Assembly (NCBI RefSeq): GCF_000166275.1 | Contig: NZ_CM001023.1 | Coordinates: forward strand, 2,607,001 to 2,671,000 | DNA length: 64,000 nucleotides | From: Algoriphagus machipongonensis | GTDB taxonomy: Bacteria > Bacteroidota > Bacteroidia > Cytophagales > Cyclobacteriaceae | Direction: 5' to 3' | Part shown: piece by piece, positions 35,647 through 45,632 of the stretch | How the letters are laid out: the number at the start of each line of letters is the position of its first letter | Position numbering within the stretch: the first letter of the stretch is position 1 | The notes under the pieces: generated by a model | Databases searched by the model: none | What the model was told of the DNA's origin: nothing | What the model saw: only the letters and a program-made list of their open reading frames with translations | Made by a program: the position numbers and the translations under genes

Positions 35647-35718
35647 GGTCCGTTCGTCTAGGGGTTAGGACGCATCCCTTTCACGGATGAAACACGGGTT
35701 CGATTCCCGTACGGACTA
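35647..35718 (+). tRNA. tRNA-Glu (anticodon TTC), second identical copy
   Basis: Identical to the first copy over all 72 bases, placed 128 bases downstream, with a 56-base unrelated spacer. Both copies share one promoter and one terminator, so they are probably cut from one transcript. Confidence 0.96.
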
Positions 35719-35792
35719 CAAAGACTCAAAGCTCAATCACCGCTTAGTCTTATTACATTTTTGTTTTATGGTTGTTAGTGGTTAAAGTGAAC

Positions 35793-35819
35793 AAAATCCC
35801 GATCCTTGATCGGGATTTT
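35793..35819 (+). terminator. Terminator of the tRNA-Glu transcript
   Basis: AAAATCCCGATC (35793-35804) pairs perfectly with GATCGGGATTTT (35808-35819) around CTT, followed by TGTTTTTC. Confidence 0.9.
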
Positions 35820-35911
35820 TGTTTTTCAGCAGATCTTTTTTTTAGCGGCAAACTTCACTCATCAATTTTCCTTATTTTGGGGTCTCAATAACCTTAAAGA
35901 CTCAACCCAAG

Positions 35912-38900
35912 ATGAAAAAGACCTATGCCAATTTATTATTGGCCACAACGTGTACTCTGATTTTTTCCTGTCAGAAGGAAGAAATTGACTTGAGAGAAAA
36001 AACACTTACCAAAGATCAAATTGCTTCCATGGCAGATGCCGCCAATAATGAAGTCAGTCCTGTTTTGGCTGATGGGTTGGATCTTTCTATTTGGGCGGTG
36101 GATTCGTTGGTATATGATCCTATCTCTATTCAAGTTACCGATGACGGTAGCCTATACTATACGAGAACCAACAGGCAAAAAAATTCAGAATTTGATATTA
36201 GGGGTCATCAGGACTGGGAAATCGAATCTATCAGTCTTCAAACGATTGAGGATAAAAGAGCTTTTCTAAGGAAAACGCTTTCTCCAGAAAATTCCGATAA
36301 AAACACATGGTTAGCTGATGTCAATGGTGATGGGTCCCATGACTGGAGAGACATGACTGTTGAGCAGGAAGAAATTTACCGTATTGAGGATAAGGATGGC
36401 GATGGAATGGCTGACTATTCTCAATTGATGGTAAAAGACTTCAATGATGAGGTTACTGATGTTGCAGGAGCTTTATTAAAATTGAATGACAACCTTTTTG
36501 TGGGTGTAGGTCCTGATGTATGGAGATTATCCGACAACAATAATGATGGAATCATGGATGAGAAAGAATCTATTTCTCATGGATATGGAATTCACATTGG
36601 TTTTGGGGGACATGGAATGTCAGGATTGGAAATGGGCCCTGATGGAAGAATTTATTGGGGAATAGGAGATATAGGCTTTAACGGTAAAGGTCCAGATGGA
36701 ACCGAATGGAAATACCCTAACAGAGGAGTGGTAGCAAGAGCAAATCCCGACGGAAGTGATTTTGAGATTTTTGCTATGGGTGTGAGAAATACCCACGAAT
36801 TTACTTTTGATCAATATAATAACCTGATTTCTGTTGACAACGATGGGGATCATGGTGGAGAAAGTGAAAGATTAGTCTATTTGGTCAATGGCTCCGATAC
36901 AGGTTGGAGAACTAACTGGCAGTTTGGAAAGTATAGAGATCCGAAAAACAATATCTATAAAGTTTGGATGGATGAGAAGTTGTTTATTCCAAGACATGAA
37001 GGTCAAGCAGCATACATCACACCACCTATCCTGAATTATGTCAACGGACCTACAGGAATGGTGTATAACCCTGGAACAGCTCTAGGAGATAAATGGAAAA
37101 ACACCTTCTTCGTAGCTTCTTTTGTGGGGAACCCAACAGCCTCAGGGATCCATGCTTTCAAATTGGAGCCTGATGGAGCCAGTTTTAAGCTTGCTGAGAC
37201 GGAAAAAGTAATGGGAGGAGTATTGGCAACCGGATTAGATTTTGGGCCTGATGGGGCTTTGTATTTTGCCGATTGGATCAATGGTTGGAACACCAAAAAT
37301 TCGGGGAGAGTTTGGAAGTTGGATGATACTGCCGGAAAGAATTCTGAAGCCAGGAAAATTACAGCTCAGGTCTTGAAAACAGATTTTACAACTCTCACAG
37401 ATGATGCTTTAGAAGGCTACTTAGGAGATGAGGATATGAGAATCAGAAGAAAGGCTCAATTCGAACTCGCAAAAAGAGGAGAAGATGGCTCAGTAGTTTT
37501 CAATAAAGTTATTAATCAGCAAGGAAGCCAGTTGGCAAGAATCCATAGTATTGTCGGAATTAGTCAATTGGCAAGAATGGATGACATGGCCTATGCAGAT
37601 GCTTTAATTCCATTGCTACAAGATCAAGATTCAGAAATCAGAGCCCAAGCAGCTAAATGGCTTGGGGATATTAAATATGCTAAAGCTGGAGAAAATTTAT
37701 TACCTCTTCTTCAGGATTCAGAGATTAGAGTTCGCTTTTTTGCATCTGAGGCACTTGGGAGAATAGCATATGAACCTGCGATTGAAGGGCTGATTCAAGT
37801 CCTAAAAGATAATAATGACGAAGATGCCTATTTAAGACATGCTGCCAGTTTGGCTTTAGCAAGAATAGGAAAAGTAGAGCCAATAACTGCCTTATCAAAT
37901 GATCCTTCTGCTGCCGCTAGACTGGGAGCTGTATTGGCATTACGAAGACTGGCTGATCCAGGAATTACAGCTTTCTTAAATGATTCTGATGAGTATATCG
38001 TTACAGAGGCAGCTAGAGCAATCAATGATGACTTTTCTATAGAGGAGGCCTTACCAGCTTTAGGAGACTTGTTGCTAACCACTAATTCTCAAAATGAACC
38101 ATTGATTCGTAGAGCGATTAATGCAAATCTCCGAGTTGGAACTGACAAGGCATTGGAGAATTTAAAGAGGTATATCGCAAAAGGAGGGATTGATCCCATA
38201 TTAAAAGCAGAGGCAATCGCCACAGTAGGCTCATGGGCTAAACCATCAGTTCTGGATCGGGTAGATGGAAGAAACCGTGGTGAGATTGAGAGAGATTTGG
38301 CAACAGTTCAAAATTCAGTAGGAAGTACCTTAATTGCTGCTTTAGGAAATAGTGATGCAAACATTAGAATAGCAGCTGAAAAAGCAATTGGGAATTTAGA
38401 ATTGAAAGAGGCTAACCCTAAGCTATTAGCTTTACTTAAAAGTGACCCTGTTGATGAGGTTAGGGAAGAGGCTATAAAGGCATTGGCTAAGACAAATGCA
38501 GAGGATATTTCTGAGCCTATTGAAATAGCCATGAATGACCGATCCAAGGAGGTTAGAGTGGTTGGCCTTGATTTATTGACCAAAACTGAAATATCAACAG
38601 ATTTGATGGAAAAACTCTTGCAAGACGTTATCCAAAACAAGTCGACTGAAGAAAAACAAGCTGCTTTATTGAGCCTTGGAAATCTTCCAAATTCTGCAGA
38701 TTTAGCGCTTTGGGATGTTCTTTTGGAAGACTTGAAAAATGACAAGTTGCCAAATGAAATTATGATCGAATTGGAAGAAGCGGTTGCTGAAACTGGTTCC
38801 GCTGAACTTCAGTCAAATTTTGATGCTATCCAGCAAGAAAGAACGAATGGTGACCTTGTAGCCCTTTATAGTGGCGCTCTTGAGGGAGGTAGTGTCTTTT

Positions 38901-39313
38901 CAGGTAGAAGAATTTTCTTCCAAAATCAGACTGCCCAATGTATCAGATGTCATGGATATGATGATATGGGAGGAACTGCTGGACCACACCTAAATGGTGT
39001 TGCCAACAGGCTATCAAAAACTCAAATTTTGGAAGCTTTAATTGACCCAAGTAAAAGACTTGCTCCAGGATTTGGATTCGTTCAGCTTGTCTTGAATGAT
39101 GGTACCAAAGTAAATGGAACCTTGATGGAAGAAAAGGAAAATGGAATTGTAGTTAAGGAAGCTTCTCAACCTGAAAAATTGATCTTGAACAGTGATATTT
39201 CAGAAAGGAAAAATTCACCTTCCAGTATGCCTGATATGAAAGCTATATTAAGCAAAAGAGAGATTAGAGATCTTGTAAGTTTCCTGAATACTATGACTAA
39301 AGAGTGGGAGTAA
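35912..39313 (+). CDS. Large HEAT-repeat cytochrome c lipoprotein, membrane-bound dehydrogenase type
   Basis: A 1133-residue lipoprotein with lipobox IFSC (Cys20). Residues about 50-480 form a beta-propeller-like sugar-dehydrogenase part. It includes three Asp-rich calcium-loop stretches (DVNGDGSHDW, DKDGDGMADY, DNNNDGIMDE) and GHGMSGLEMGPDGRIYWGIGD. About 490-940 holds HEAT repeats (DQDSEIRAQAAKWLGDI, DEVREEAIKALAK). A C-terminal cytochrome c has CIRCH at 1010-1014 and a distal Met near SSMPDM. The layout matches large putative dehydrogenases of Planctomycetes and Bacteroidota that are thought to oxidise sugars or glycans at the cell surface; the substrate is unknown. It stands alone between two terminators. 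Confidence 0.78.
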   Translation: MKKTYANLLLATTCTLIFSCQKEEIDLREKTLTKDQIASMADAANNEVSPVLADGLDLSIWAVDSLVYDPISIQVTDDGSLYYTRTNRQKNSEFDIRGHQDWEIESISLQTIEDKRAFLRKTLSPENSDKNTWLADVNGDGSHDWRDMTVEQEEIYRIEDKDGDGMADYSQLMVKDFNDEVTDVAGALLKLNDNLFVGVGPDVWRLSDNNNDGIMDEKESISHGYGIHIGFGGHGMSGLEMGPDGRIYWGIGDIGFNGKGPDGTEWKYPNRGVVARANPDGSDFEIFAMGVRNTHEFTFDQYNNLISVDNDGDHGGESERLVYLVNGSDTGWRTNWQFGKYRDPKNNIYKVWMDEKLFIPRHEGQAAYITPPILNYVNGPTGMVYNPGTALGDKWKNTFFVASFVGNPTASGIHAFKLEPDGASFKLAETEKVMGGVLATGLDFGPDGALYFADWINGWNTKNSGRVWKLDDTAGKNSEARKITAQVLKTDFTTLTDDALEGYLGDEDMRIRRKAQFELAKRGEDGSVVFNKVINQQGSQLARIHSIVGISQLARMDDMAYADALIPLLQDQDSEIRAQAAKWLGDIKYAKAGENLLPLLQDSEIRVRFFASEALGRIAYEPAIEGLIQVLKDNNDEDAYLRHAASLALARIGKVEPITALSNDPSAAARLGAVLALRRLADPGITAFLNDSDEYIVTEAARAINDDFSIEEALPALGDLLLTTNSQNEPLIRRAINANLRVGTDKALENLKRYIAKGGIDPILKAEAIATVGSWAKPSVLDRVDGRNRGEIERDLATVQNSVGSTLIAALGNSDANIRIAAEKAIGNLELKEANPKLLALLKSDPVDEVREEAIKALAKTNAEDISEPIEIAMNDRSKEVRVVGLDLLTKTEISTDLMEKLLQDVIQNKSTEEKQAALLSLGNLPNSADLALWDVLLEDLKNDKLPNEIMIELEEAVAETGSAELQSNFDAIQQERTNGDLVALYSGALEGGSVFSGRRIFFQNQTAQCIRCHGYDDMGGTAGPHLNGVANRLSKTQILEALIDPSKRLAPGFGFVQLVLNDGTKVNGTLMEEKENGIVVKEASQPEKLILNSDISERKNSPSSMPDMKAILSKREIRDLVSFLNTMTKEWE

Positions 39314-39338
39314 GGAGACAATTTTACCTATAAATATT

Positions 39339-39370
39339 TTGAGGGTCATCATTTAAATGGTGACCCTCAA
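39339..39370. terminator. Terminator of the cytochrome c lipoprotein gene
   Basis: TTGAGGGTCA (39339-39348) pairs with TGACCCTCAA (39361-39370), and the inside continues pairing through ATTTAAAT. TTTTTT follows. Confidence 0.88.
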
Positions 39371-39582
39371 TTTTTTACTAATACTAAGTATTATCAGACT
39401 CATGTTACAACGACACCTTTTGAGTAGCATTTATCTGGGGTTGAGTCTATAAAACACCTATGGAAGGATTTTAAAATCAAAGGACAAAGGGAGAGTAAGC
39501 CTGCGCTATTAATGAAAAATCAACTTAAAGGATTTACTTAAGGAAATTCTGTAGCAAGTATCTCGATCTAATCAAAAACAGA
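39371..39582. other. Non-coding spacer, nothing recognised
   Basis: Between two opposite-facing terminators. I see no gene, tRNA, promoter or repeat. It might hold decayed sequence. Confidence 0.5.
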
Positions 39583-39608
39583 AAAAGCCAGCAATCATGC
39601 TGGCTTTT
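39583..39608 (-). terminator. Terminator of the TonB receptor gene
   Basis: AAAAGCCAGCA (39583-39593) pairs perfectly with TGCTGGCTTTT (39598-39608) around ATCA; on the reverse strand it runs into TTTTTC. Confidence 0.87.
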
Positions 39609-39630
39609 CTATATGTATTAATAATAAAAT

Positions 39631-42603
39631 TTAGTTTAAGAATTCGTCAAATGTTAGGCTGACGAAGTACATGGTACCAACTGTCGGGTTACCCCAAGCT
39701 TGTCTGTATCCCTTGCTAAACAAATTGGAAGCTCCCACTTTCAAAATAGACTTGATACTTTTCAGTTTATAGCTTGCCTGAGCGTCAAACGTTCCGAATG
39801 CAGGCATCACTGATAGTTGCTGGGTAGAAACTGCCGGTGAGACAAAAGAAGATTGCCAAGCAAATTCTCCTTGCCATCTATAAGCCAAAGCAAATCCTAG
39901 ATTTTCTACAACTTCTCTATTGGCAAAATTGATCACGTAACGGTAATCAGGGGTGTTAAAACTTGGCTGGAATCCTGTTTCTACCAATTCATCTAGATTA
40001 GATAAAGTGTTGTAAGAAACGTTACCACCGATGGTATATCCTTTTGGAAGTTTATAATCTAAACTTGCAGCCCATCCCCAAGATTTGATAGTCTCGGTTC
40101 TATTCACAGGAGTAGAGTAGATGTTTCTAGCTCCAGCAATTGCTCCAATTAAGTTTAGACCTGTCATTGCATTTGGACCTGCTAAGCCAGCATCTGTGGC
40201 ATCCTGAACCAATACTTGGTTTCCATTGAAGTTTTCAAAACGGTTGAAATATGCATAAGCATCTACCAATAGTTTATTTCCCCAAATTCCTTTATAACCT
40301 ACTTCAAAGGATTTCACTCTTTCAGGCTTAAATTCTTTGATATCGTAAGGTTGAAGTAAGCCTACGTTTGCTTCTGCAGCTAATAGACCTATTATTTGTA
40401 TAACTGCTGCTTGAGCATTTGCCGGATCTATCAAGCCTTGGCTAATCCCATCTGCTACAATTTGTTGAGCTTGGGATTGGATGGCAGGATCTTGAGCTGA
40501 TTGCTGAACTGCTCCACCATAATTAGTGACATTTGCTAAGGTATATCCTGGGTTGGCATTTAAATTATACCGATCCGCAAACAAGGGGAGTCCACCGATC
40601 AACCTTGCTTGTGGTGTGTTGAGGTCAATGTACTGATCTTGATTGGTTGGGATACGGAATCCAGTTTGATAGGAAGCTCTAAAATTATGATTACCTATTG
40701 TGTAAACACCTGATACCCTTGGAGACCATTGCCCGGCGAAATTTTCATTTTTATCATATCTCGCAGATGCGGTCAATTTGAAATGATCATTGAATAGTTT
40801 CTTGGATCCTTGAATGTATCCACCATATTCATTGATTTTGAACTCGTCACCATTTTCATCTAAGGCGAAAATCGTCCCATTTGAATTTAGATCATAAATT
40901 CTATAATTGGCTCCAACAACAAATTCTGCAAATTCAATTTGCTCGGAGAAATTATAAGAACCTTCAAAATGGTAAAGATTAGAACTATCCACAAATTGAG
41001 CTCCAACACCATTCTGATCTCCAGGAATTGGTCTAGATGTAACATCCGCTAATGCATTGTTAAATTCTGAAGTTCCAGGCATATATCGACCTTGATCGGC
41101 AAAAGCTCTAGCTGCCAAATGCGCTTGATCTGCTGGAAGCCCACCTTGAATTGCCTGAGCGTAGGCACCTACATACTCAGGGAACCATTGCGTACTTGCT
41201 TTCCAAGCTTCGTTGATACCTTGAGCTGCTGTTCCCACTGCATAGGCATCTCCTGATCTTTCCTGGGTGGTATAAGCTCTTAAATACCAATTAGAGCCTC
41301 TTAACTCAGCCTTATACTGTCCAATATTAAAGTTCTTTAGAGAATAGCGATCTGCTCCTGTATAAACAGAAGTGCCAAATCCTAAATTTCCTTGAAGGAC
41401 AGCTTCTACGCGGTCATTAATTCTATAATGAAGAGCTGCATTCATTTTGATGGATTTGGTCCCATAATCAGCCAAATCTCTCTCCATGTAACCTGTTCTG
41501 GAAACTGCTGTATTTGGAATAAGCTGAAGTGCTGCTGAAGGCAAAAATCCCGCATCCACCATGGATTGAGCCACAGACTGCATATTTACATTGGTCTCAT
41601 CTCCATAGATATTCACTCCATTATAAGCTGGATTGTTAAGTGGAGTTCCTGATTCAATTGTCGAACCATTTAAAAGAGATTGGTCACGGAAATCATTTGC
41701 CTGCCAGTCATCTGCGGTTAAATATTCGAAATTCACTTTGAACGCAAACTTATCACTGATTGCTTTGGCATATCGGGCACTGAAACTATAAAAACCAGTT
41801 GCTGCCTTGGATCTTTCATCTTCAGCCATGATGCCAGTTTTCACATTGGCAGATAAGCCTTGGTATAGGAATGGACTTTTAGAATTCATTAATAAAATTC
41901 CATTGATCGCATTTGGACCATAAAGCGCTGATGAAGCTCCAGGGAGTAATTCTACACTCTCAAGGTCTAGTTCAGAGATACCGACGATGTTACCTACTGA
42001 GAAATTCAAACCAGGAGCCTGGTTATCCATTCCGTCAATAAGCTGTACGGTTCTTACGTTACCATTGGCATTAAATCCTCTTGTGTTGAAAGACTTAAAT
42101 GTCAAAGACTGCGTGCTCATTTCCACGCCTTTCATATTGTTCAAAGCATCATAGAAACTTGCTTGAGGCGCATCTCTAATTGCGATAATATCCATTTTCT
42201 CCACTGAAACAGGGGACTGCAATACACTTTCCTCCATACGAGAGGCTGAAACGACTACTTCCTGACCCAATATTGTGGTTTCTTGTAATTGGATATTAAC
42301 GGTGCTTTGAGTCCCAGTTATTTCAACTTCCTGAGAATCATAACCTACCATTGAAAAGACTAATGTCAATGGTGGTTCCTGGTGTACTTCTAAGGTGTAC
42401 TTCCCTGCCAAGTCGGAAATTGTTCCGACTACTTTTCCTTTTACTAAGATGTTTACACCGACCAAAGTCTCTTCTGTATCAGCATCTGTGATAACTCCAG
42501 TGATGGTGGTTTGGGCCAATACTTTGGTGGAACTTAGGGAAACCAGAAGGAATAGCATAAAAACTATCCTCTGTTTTATTTGGGTATAATTCCTCATGGG
42601 CAT
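39631..42603 (-). CDS. TonB-dependent receptor with CarboxypepD_reg N-terminal domain
   Basis: A 990-residue outer-membrane active transporter. The signal peptide ends near VLAQ (residue 31), then a CarboxypepD_reg-like domain (TITGVITDADTEETLVGVNI, about 32-115). The plug follows with the VVVSASRMEESVLQSPVSVEKM box, and the remainder is a 22-strand-type barrel ending in ...SLTFDEFLN. There is no SusD partner next to it, so it is more likely for a small ligand (metal chelate, vitamin, peptide or oligosaccharide) than a SusC; the ligand cannot be given. Monocistronic with its own terminator. Confidence 0.85.
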   Translation of the reverse strand: MPMRNYTQIKQRIVFMLFLLVSLSSTKVLAQTTITGVITDADTEETLVGVNILVKGKVVGTISDLAGKYTLEVHQEPPLTLVFSMVGYDSQEVEITGTQSTVNIQLQETTILGQEVVVSASRMEESVLQSPVSVEKMDIIAIRDAPQASFYDALNNMKGVEMSTQSLTFKSFNTRGFNANGNVRTVQLIDGMDNQAPGLNFSVGNIVGISELDLESVELLPGASSALYGPNAINGILLMNSKSPFLYQGLSANVKTGIMAEDERSKAATGFYSFSARYAKAISDKFAFKVNFEYLTADDWQANDFRDQSLLNGSTIESGTPLNNPAYNGVNIYGDETNVNMQSVAQSMVDAGFLPSAALQLIPNTAVSRTGYMERDLADYGTKSIKMNAALHYRINDRVEAVLQGNLGFGTSVYTGADRYSLKNFNIGQYKAELRGSNWYLRAYTTQERSGDAYAVGTAAQGINEAWKASTQWFPEYVGAYAQAIQGGLPADQAHLAARAFADQGRYMPGTSEFNNALADVTSRPIPGDQNGVGAQFVDSSNLYHFEGSYNFSEQIEFAEFVVGANYRIYDLNSNGTIFALDENGDEFKINEYGGYIQGSKKLFNDHFKLTASARYDKNENFAGQWSPRVSGVYTIGNHNFRASYQTGFRIPTNQDQYIDLNTPQARLIGGLPLFADRYNLNANPGYTLANVTNYGGAVQQSAQDPAIQSQAQQIVADGISQGLIDPANAQAAVIQIIGLLAAEANVGLLQPYDIKEFKPERVKSFEVGYKGIWGNKLLVDAYAYFNRFENFNGNQVLVQDATDAGLAGPNAMTGLNLIGAIAGARNIYSTPVNRTETIKSWGWAASLDYKLPKGYTIGGNVSYNTLSNLDELVETGFQPSFNTPDYRYVINFANREVVENLGFALAYRWQGEFAWQSSFVSPAVSTQQLSVMPAFGTFDAQASYKLKSIKSILKVGASNLFSKGYRQAWGNPTVGTMYFVSLTFDEFLN

Positions 42604-42871
42604 TATTGTTAAGTGAATTTTTTAATAGGGGTTTTAAGCTAGGGTGGCTTTATTTGTGTGGAAATTAAGGCTATTTATTAGAGAATTTACAGATTTAGAA
42701 TAAAATTTAATAGTCTAGTTTAAAAATGAAAAAGTGGTCAAAATGGAAACTAGCGGTATTTTTAAAGGAAACTTGAAAAATTTGAATGCTTCATTAATGA
42801 AAGTAGGTGAATGATCAGATTTTGTTAAAAATTCCAAAAATTGATTTTTTTTTAATTGATTTAGGTCAAAC
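42604..42871. other. Leader region of the TonB receptor, no recognised element
   Basis: About 270 A/T-rich bases between the receptor start and the gldC-side terminator. It must contain the receptor promoter, but I see no full TTG/TAnnTTTG pair and no riboswitch fold. No open frame of note. Confidence 0.4.
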
Positions 42872-42902
42872 AAAAAAAGCTCGTTTTAAACGAGCTTTTT
42901 TT
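42872..42902 (-). terminator. Terminator after gldC
   Basis: AAAAAAAGCTCGTTT and AAACGAGCTTTTTTT pair around one base, so the stem is about 12-15 base pairs with a small opened loop. T run on both strands. Confidence 0.88.
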
Positions 42903-42923
42903 TTGAATAAGGTATTATAAAAC

Positions 42924-43265
42924 CTATTTCGTGTTTTTATTCTCTTCATTGACATGAGTTACCAATCGATCACAAAGCGCTTTTATTTCTTCTGACATGT
43001 ATTCATCTCCAGTACTGTTTAAAATCGTTTGTCCCATTCCACCTAGGATATCAATATAAAATCGCTTCATTTCAACCATGGACATTTCTTCCGTCCAAAG
43101 ATCAATTCTTAAGGTACTTTGATTCAGATTGTCCCAAATGTTAAGGCTGATACTTTTTGTGGACTCTTGGCCATGACTTTCTTTATCTGTGGCATCCCAA
43201 GTGATCGCTTTAGGTAGACTTTTCTCGTCTAATTCAATCTGAAATTTAATGTCTGACTTTTTCAT
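42924..43265 (-). CDS. gldC: Gliding motility protein GldC
   Basis: A 113-residue soluble protein matching GldC: the DIKFQIELDEKSLPKAITW start, SISLNIWDNLNQSTLRIDLW centre and EMKRFYIDILGGMGQTI end. GldC is conserved across Bacteroidota, including non-gliders, and supports the gliding apparatus together with GldB in flavobacteria. gldB is not next to it here. It is the last gene of the long reverse series, 59 bases after scoB, and is closed by a terminator. Confidence 0.82.
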   Translation of the reverse strand: MKKSDIKFQIELDEKSLPKAITWDATDKESHGQESTKSISLNIWDNLNQSTLRIDLWTEEMSMVEMKRFYIDILGGMGQTILNSTGDEYMSEEIKALCDRLVTHVNEENKNTK

Positions 43266-43324
43266 TTTTGGTGATTTTTCTGATAAACCAAAGGTAACTC
43301 CCCGGAGTTCATTTGATCCTCAAT

Positions 43325-43984
43325 TTATTCGAATTTCATTTCTGGGACTTCATCAGGTATTGTAAGTTTCCCAGCAGTTTTAGCTTTAATTTCCTCAACA
43401 CTCACCCCACGAGCTCTTTCTTTTAAAATAAATCCTTGTTCCGGATCAACTTCCAATACTGCTAAGTCCGTGACTATTTTCTTGACACATCTTAGGCCAG
43501 TGATCGGAAGACTACACTCAGGAAGTAGTTTAGAATTGCCTGACTTTGAGCAATGTTGCATTGCAACAATGATGTTTTCTGCAGAAGCTACTAAATCCAT
43601 AGCTCCCCCCATACCTTTTACCATCTTGCCAGGTATTTTCCAATTGGCAATATCTCCCTTTTCAGAGACTTCCATGGCTCCAAGAATGGTCAAATGGACA
43701 TGCCCACCTCGAATCATAGCAAAAGATTCTGCAGAATTGAATAGAACCGAGCCCTTGAGCATGGTGATCGTTTGCTTTCCAGCATTTATTAAATCAGGGT
43801 CAATATCCTGTTCTTTGGGAAAAGGCCCAATTCCCAATAACCCATTCTCTGATTGAAGTACTACCTCCAAATCATCAGGGATATAATTGGCAACTAGGGT
43901 AGGGATCCCAATTCCTAAATTGATATACTGCCCATTTTGAACCTCTTTGGCAATTCGTTGAGCGATTTGATTTTTACTTAACAT
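43325..43984 (-). CDS. scoB: 3-oxoacid CoA-transferase subunit B
   Basis: With subunit A it moves CoA between succinyl-CoA and acetoacetate or a similar 3-oxoacid, feeding ketone or leucine carbon into acetyl-CoA. The 219-residue protein has YINLGIGIPTLV, then SENGLLGIGPFP with the catalytic Glu of the SENG motif, and KGMGGAMDLV. It is separated from scoA by 12 bases. Confidence 0.88.
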   Translation of the reverse strand: MLSKNQIAQRIAKEVQNGQYINLGIGIPTLVANYIPDDLEVVLQSENGLLGIGPFPKEQDIDPDLINAGKQTITMLKGSVLFNSAESFAMIRGGHVHLTILGAMEVSEKGDIANWKIPGKMVKGMGGAMDLVASAENIIVAMQHCSKSGNSKLLPECSLPITGLRCVKKIVTDLAVLEVDPEQGFILKERARGVSVEEIKAKTAGKLTIPDEVPEMKFE

Positions 43985-43996
43985 GTGCTTTTGGGT

Positions 43997-44692
43997 TTAA
44001 TTGGAAACAGTTCTTTGCTCGATTCTTTTCTCGTAATCTTTCCCCTGAAATATTCGCTGTACATATATTCCTGGACAATGAATTTCATTGGGGTCTAATC
44101 CACCAGCCTCAACTAGTTCCTCAACCTCTGCAATGCAAATAGCACCTGCTGCTGCCATGATAGGGTTAAAATTCCTTGCTGTTCCCTTGAAAATCAAATT
44201 CCCAGCGGTATCACCCTTCCATGCTTTGATAATAGAAAAATCAGCTCTAAGCCATTTTTCCATCAAATAAACTTTTCCTTCAAACTCACGGGTTTCTTTT
44301 CCTTCAGCTACTTCTGTCCCAACTCCAGCAGGTGTAAAAAAGGCAGGGATACCTGCGCCTCCAGCACGTACTCTTTCTGCAAGGGTTCCTTGGGGAAGAA
44401 GTTCTACTTCCAATTCACCCTCTAATAATTGTCTCTCAAACTCTGCATTCTCACCTACGTAGCTTGAAATCATTTTTTTGACCATATGCTTCTTTAGCAA
44501 GAGGCCAATACCAAAATCGTCTACCCCTGCATTGTTAGAAACTATGGTAAGGTTATCAATATCCCTTTTGAGCAGCGCAGCAATACAATTTTCAGGAATT
44601 CCTGATAAGCCAAATCCTCCCATCATCAGCATTGCACCAGATGGAATATCTTGGACGGCTTCCTGCGCATCTTTTACGGTTTTATTTATCAT
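43997..44692 (-). CDS. scoA: 3-oxoacid CoA-transferase subunit A
   Basis: A 231-residue partner of ScoB. The family start GAMLMMGGFGLSGIPENCI, the VSNNAGVDDFGIGLLL block and AFFTPAGVGTEVAEGKE are present. It starts 11 bases after ribF, so this metabolic pair appears to be appended to a housekeeping operon. Acetate or butyrate-type acceptors cannot be ruled out. Confidence 0.88.
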   Translation of the reverse strand: MINKTVKDAQEAVQDIPSGAMLMMGGFGLSGIPENCIAALLKRDIDNLTIVSNNAGVDDFGIGLLLKKHMVKKMISSYVGENAEFERQLLEGELEVELLPQGTLAERVRAGGAGIPAFFTPAGVGTEVAEGKETREFEGKVYLMEKWLRADFSIIKAWKGDTAGNLIFKGTARNFNPIMAAAGAICIAEVEELVEAGGLDPNEIHCPGIYVQRIFQGKDYEKRIEQRTVSN

Positions 44693-44703
44693 GTTAAATG
44701 GGT

Positions 44704-45627
44704 TTATAATAAAGACTTCGCCATTTTTTGATCTATGGCTAGTTGATGTTTTAGCTCATCTAAATTCTCAAATTTTTGTTCTTCTCTCAAAAATCCTTTC
44801 AAAAAAACTGTGATCTGCTTATCATAAAGGTCTCCCTGAAAATCAAATAAATGAGCCTCTACTGTCTTTTTAGTACCTCCAACGGTAGGACGGTTACCAA
44901 TATTCAACATCGCTTTATATAGAGCTCCATTCACCACAGCTTCTACTGCATAAACTCCATCTCTAGGGATAAGTTTATAATCATTGGGAATGTGAATATT
45001 CGCTGTAGGAAAGCCAATGGACCTTCCGATTTGCTGGCCTTTTATTACCAGACCATTCAATTCATAAGGTCTTCCCAAGTATTTGGAAGCTGTCTCGATC
45101 ATCCCGTTTTCTAAGGCATGACGGATTTTAGTGCTGGAAACACCAATTTCCTCAACATCTTGGCGAGATATTTCCTCTAGGTCAAATCCAAACTCATGGT
45201 AATGTTGCTGTAAATACTCAAAGCTTCCTTCTCTGTTTTTTCCGAAACGATGATCGTATCCAATGACCAGTTTTTTAGTTTTGATTTTATCCACCAAAAC
45301 CCGCTGAATGAATTCTTTAGAACTCAGCTGAGAGAAATCTTTTGTAAATGGAATGGTCACCAAATGATCAATTCCAAAGGAGCGAAGCAATTTGGTCTTT
45401 TCCTCAAAAGTACTGAGCAAACGAAGGTTATGCTCCTCAGGATAAAGCACTAATCGAGGATGTGGCCAAAAAGTAATTAAAACGGTTTCTCCCTGGATTT
45501 TTCTGGCTATTTCCCTGATCCTCTTTAAAATCTTTTGGTGTCCCATATGAACTCCATCAAATGTCCCACTGGTTACAACTGGATTGGGGATTTGAGGAAT
45601 GTCGCTTAGGCCTTCGTAGATTTTCAT
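44704..45627 (-). CDS. ribF: Bifunctional riboflavin kinase / FAD synthetase
   Basis: Makes FMN then FAD. Residues 1 to about 185 are the adenylyltransferase part (GTFDGVHMGHQKIL with the HxGH-type motif, and GYDHRFGKNREGS, GVSSTKIR). The remainder is the kinase part (GRSIGFPTANI and DGVYAVEA, VEAHLFDF). At 307 residues it is standard length. It follows truB by 5 bases, a common pairing in Bacteroidota. Confidence 0.94.
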   Translation of the reverse strand: MKIYEGLSDIPQIPNPVVTSGTFDGVHMGHQKILKRIREIARKIQGETVLITFWPHPRLVLYPEEHNLRLLSTFEEKTKLLRSFGIDHLVTIPFTKDFSQLSSKEFIQRVLVDKIKTKKLVIGYDHRFGKNREGSFEYLQQHYHEFGFDLEEISRQDVEEIGVSSTKIRHALENGMIETASKYLGRPYELNGLVIKGQQIGRSIGFPTANIHIPNDYKLIPRDGVYAVEAVVNGALYKAMLNIGNRPTVGGTKKTVEAHLFDFQGDLYDKQITVFLKGFLREEQKFENLDELKHQLAIDQKMAKSLL

Positions 45628-45632
45628 GAACT

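Noticed and set aside
39371..39582. Possible decayed mobile element between terminators
   Set aside because: No inverted ends, no transposase-like frame and no repeat to other parts of the window.
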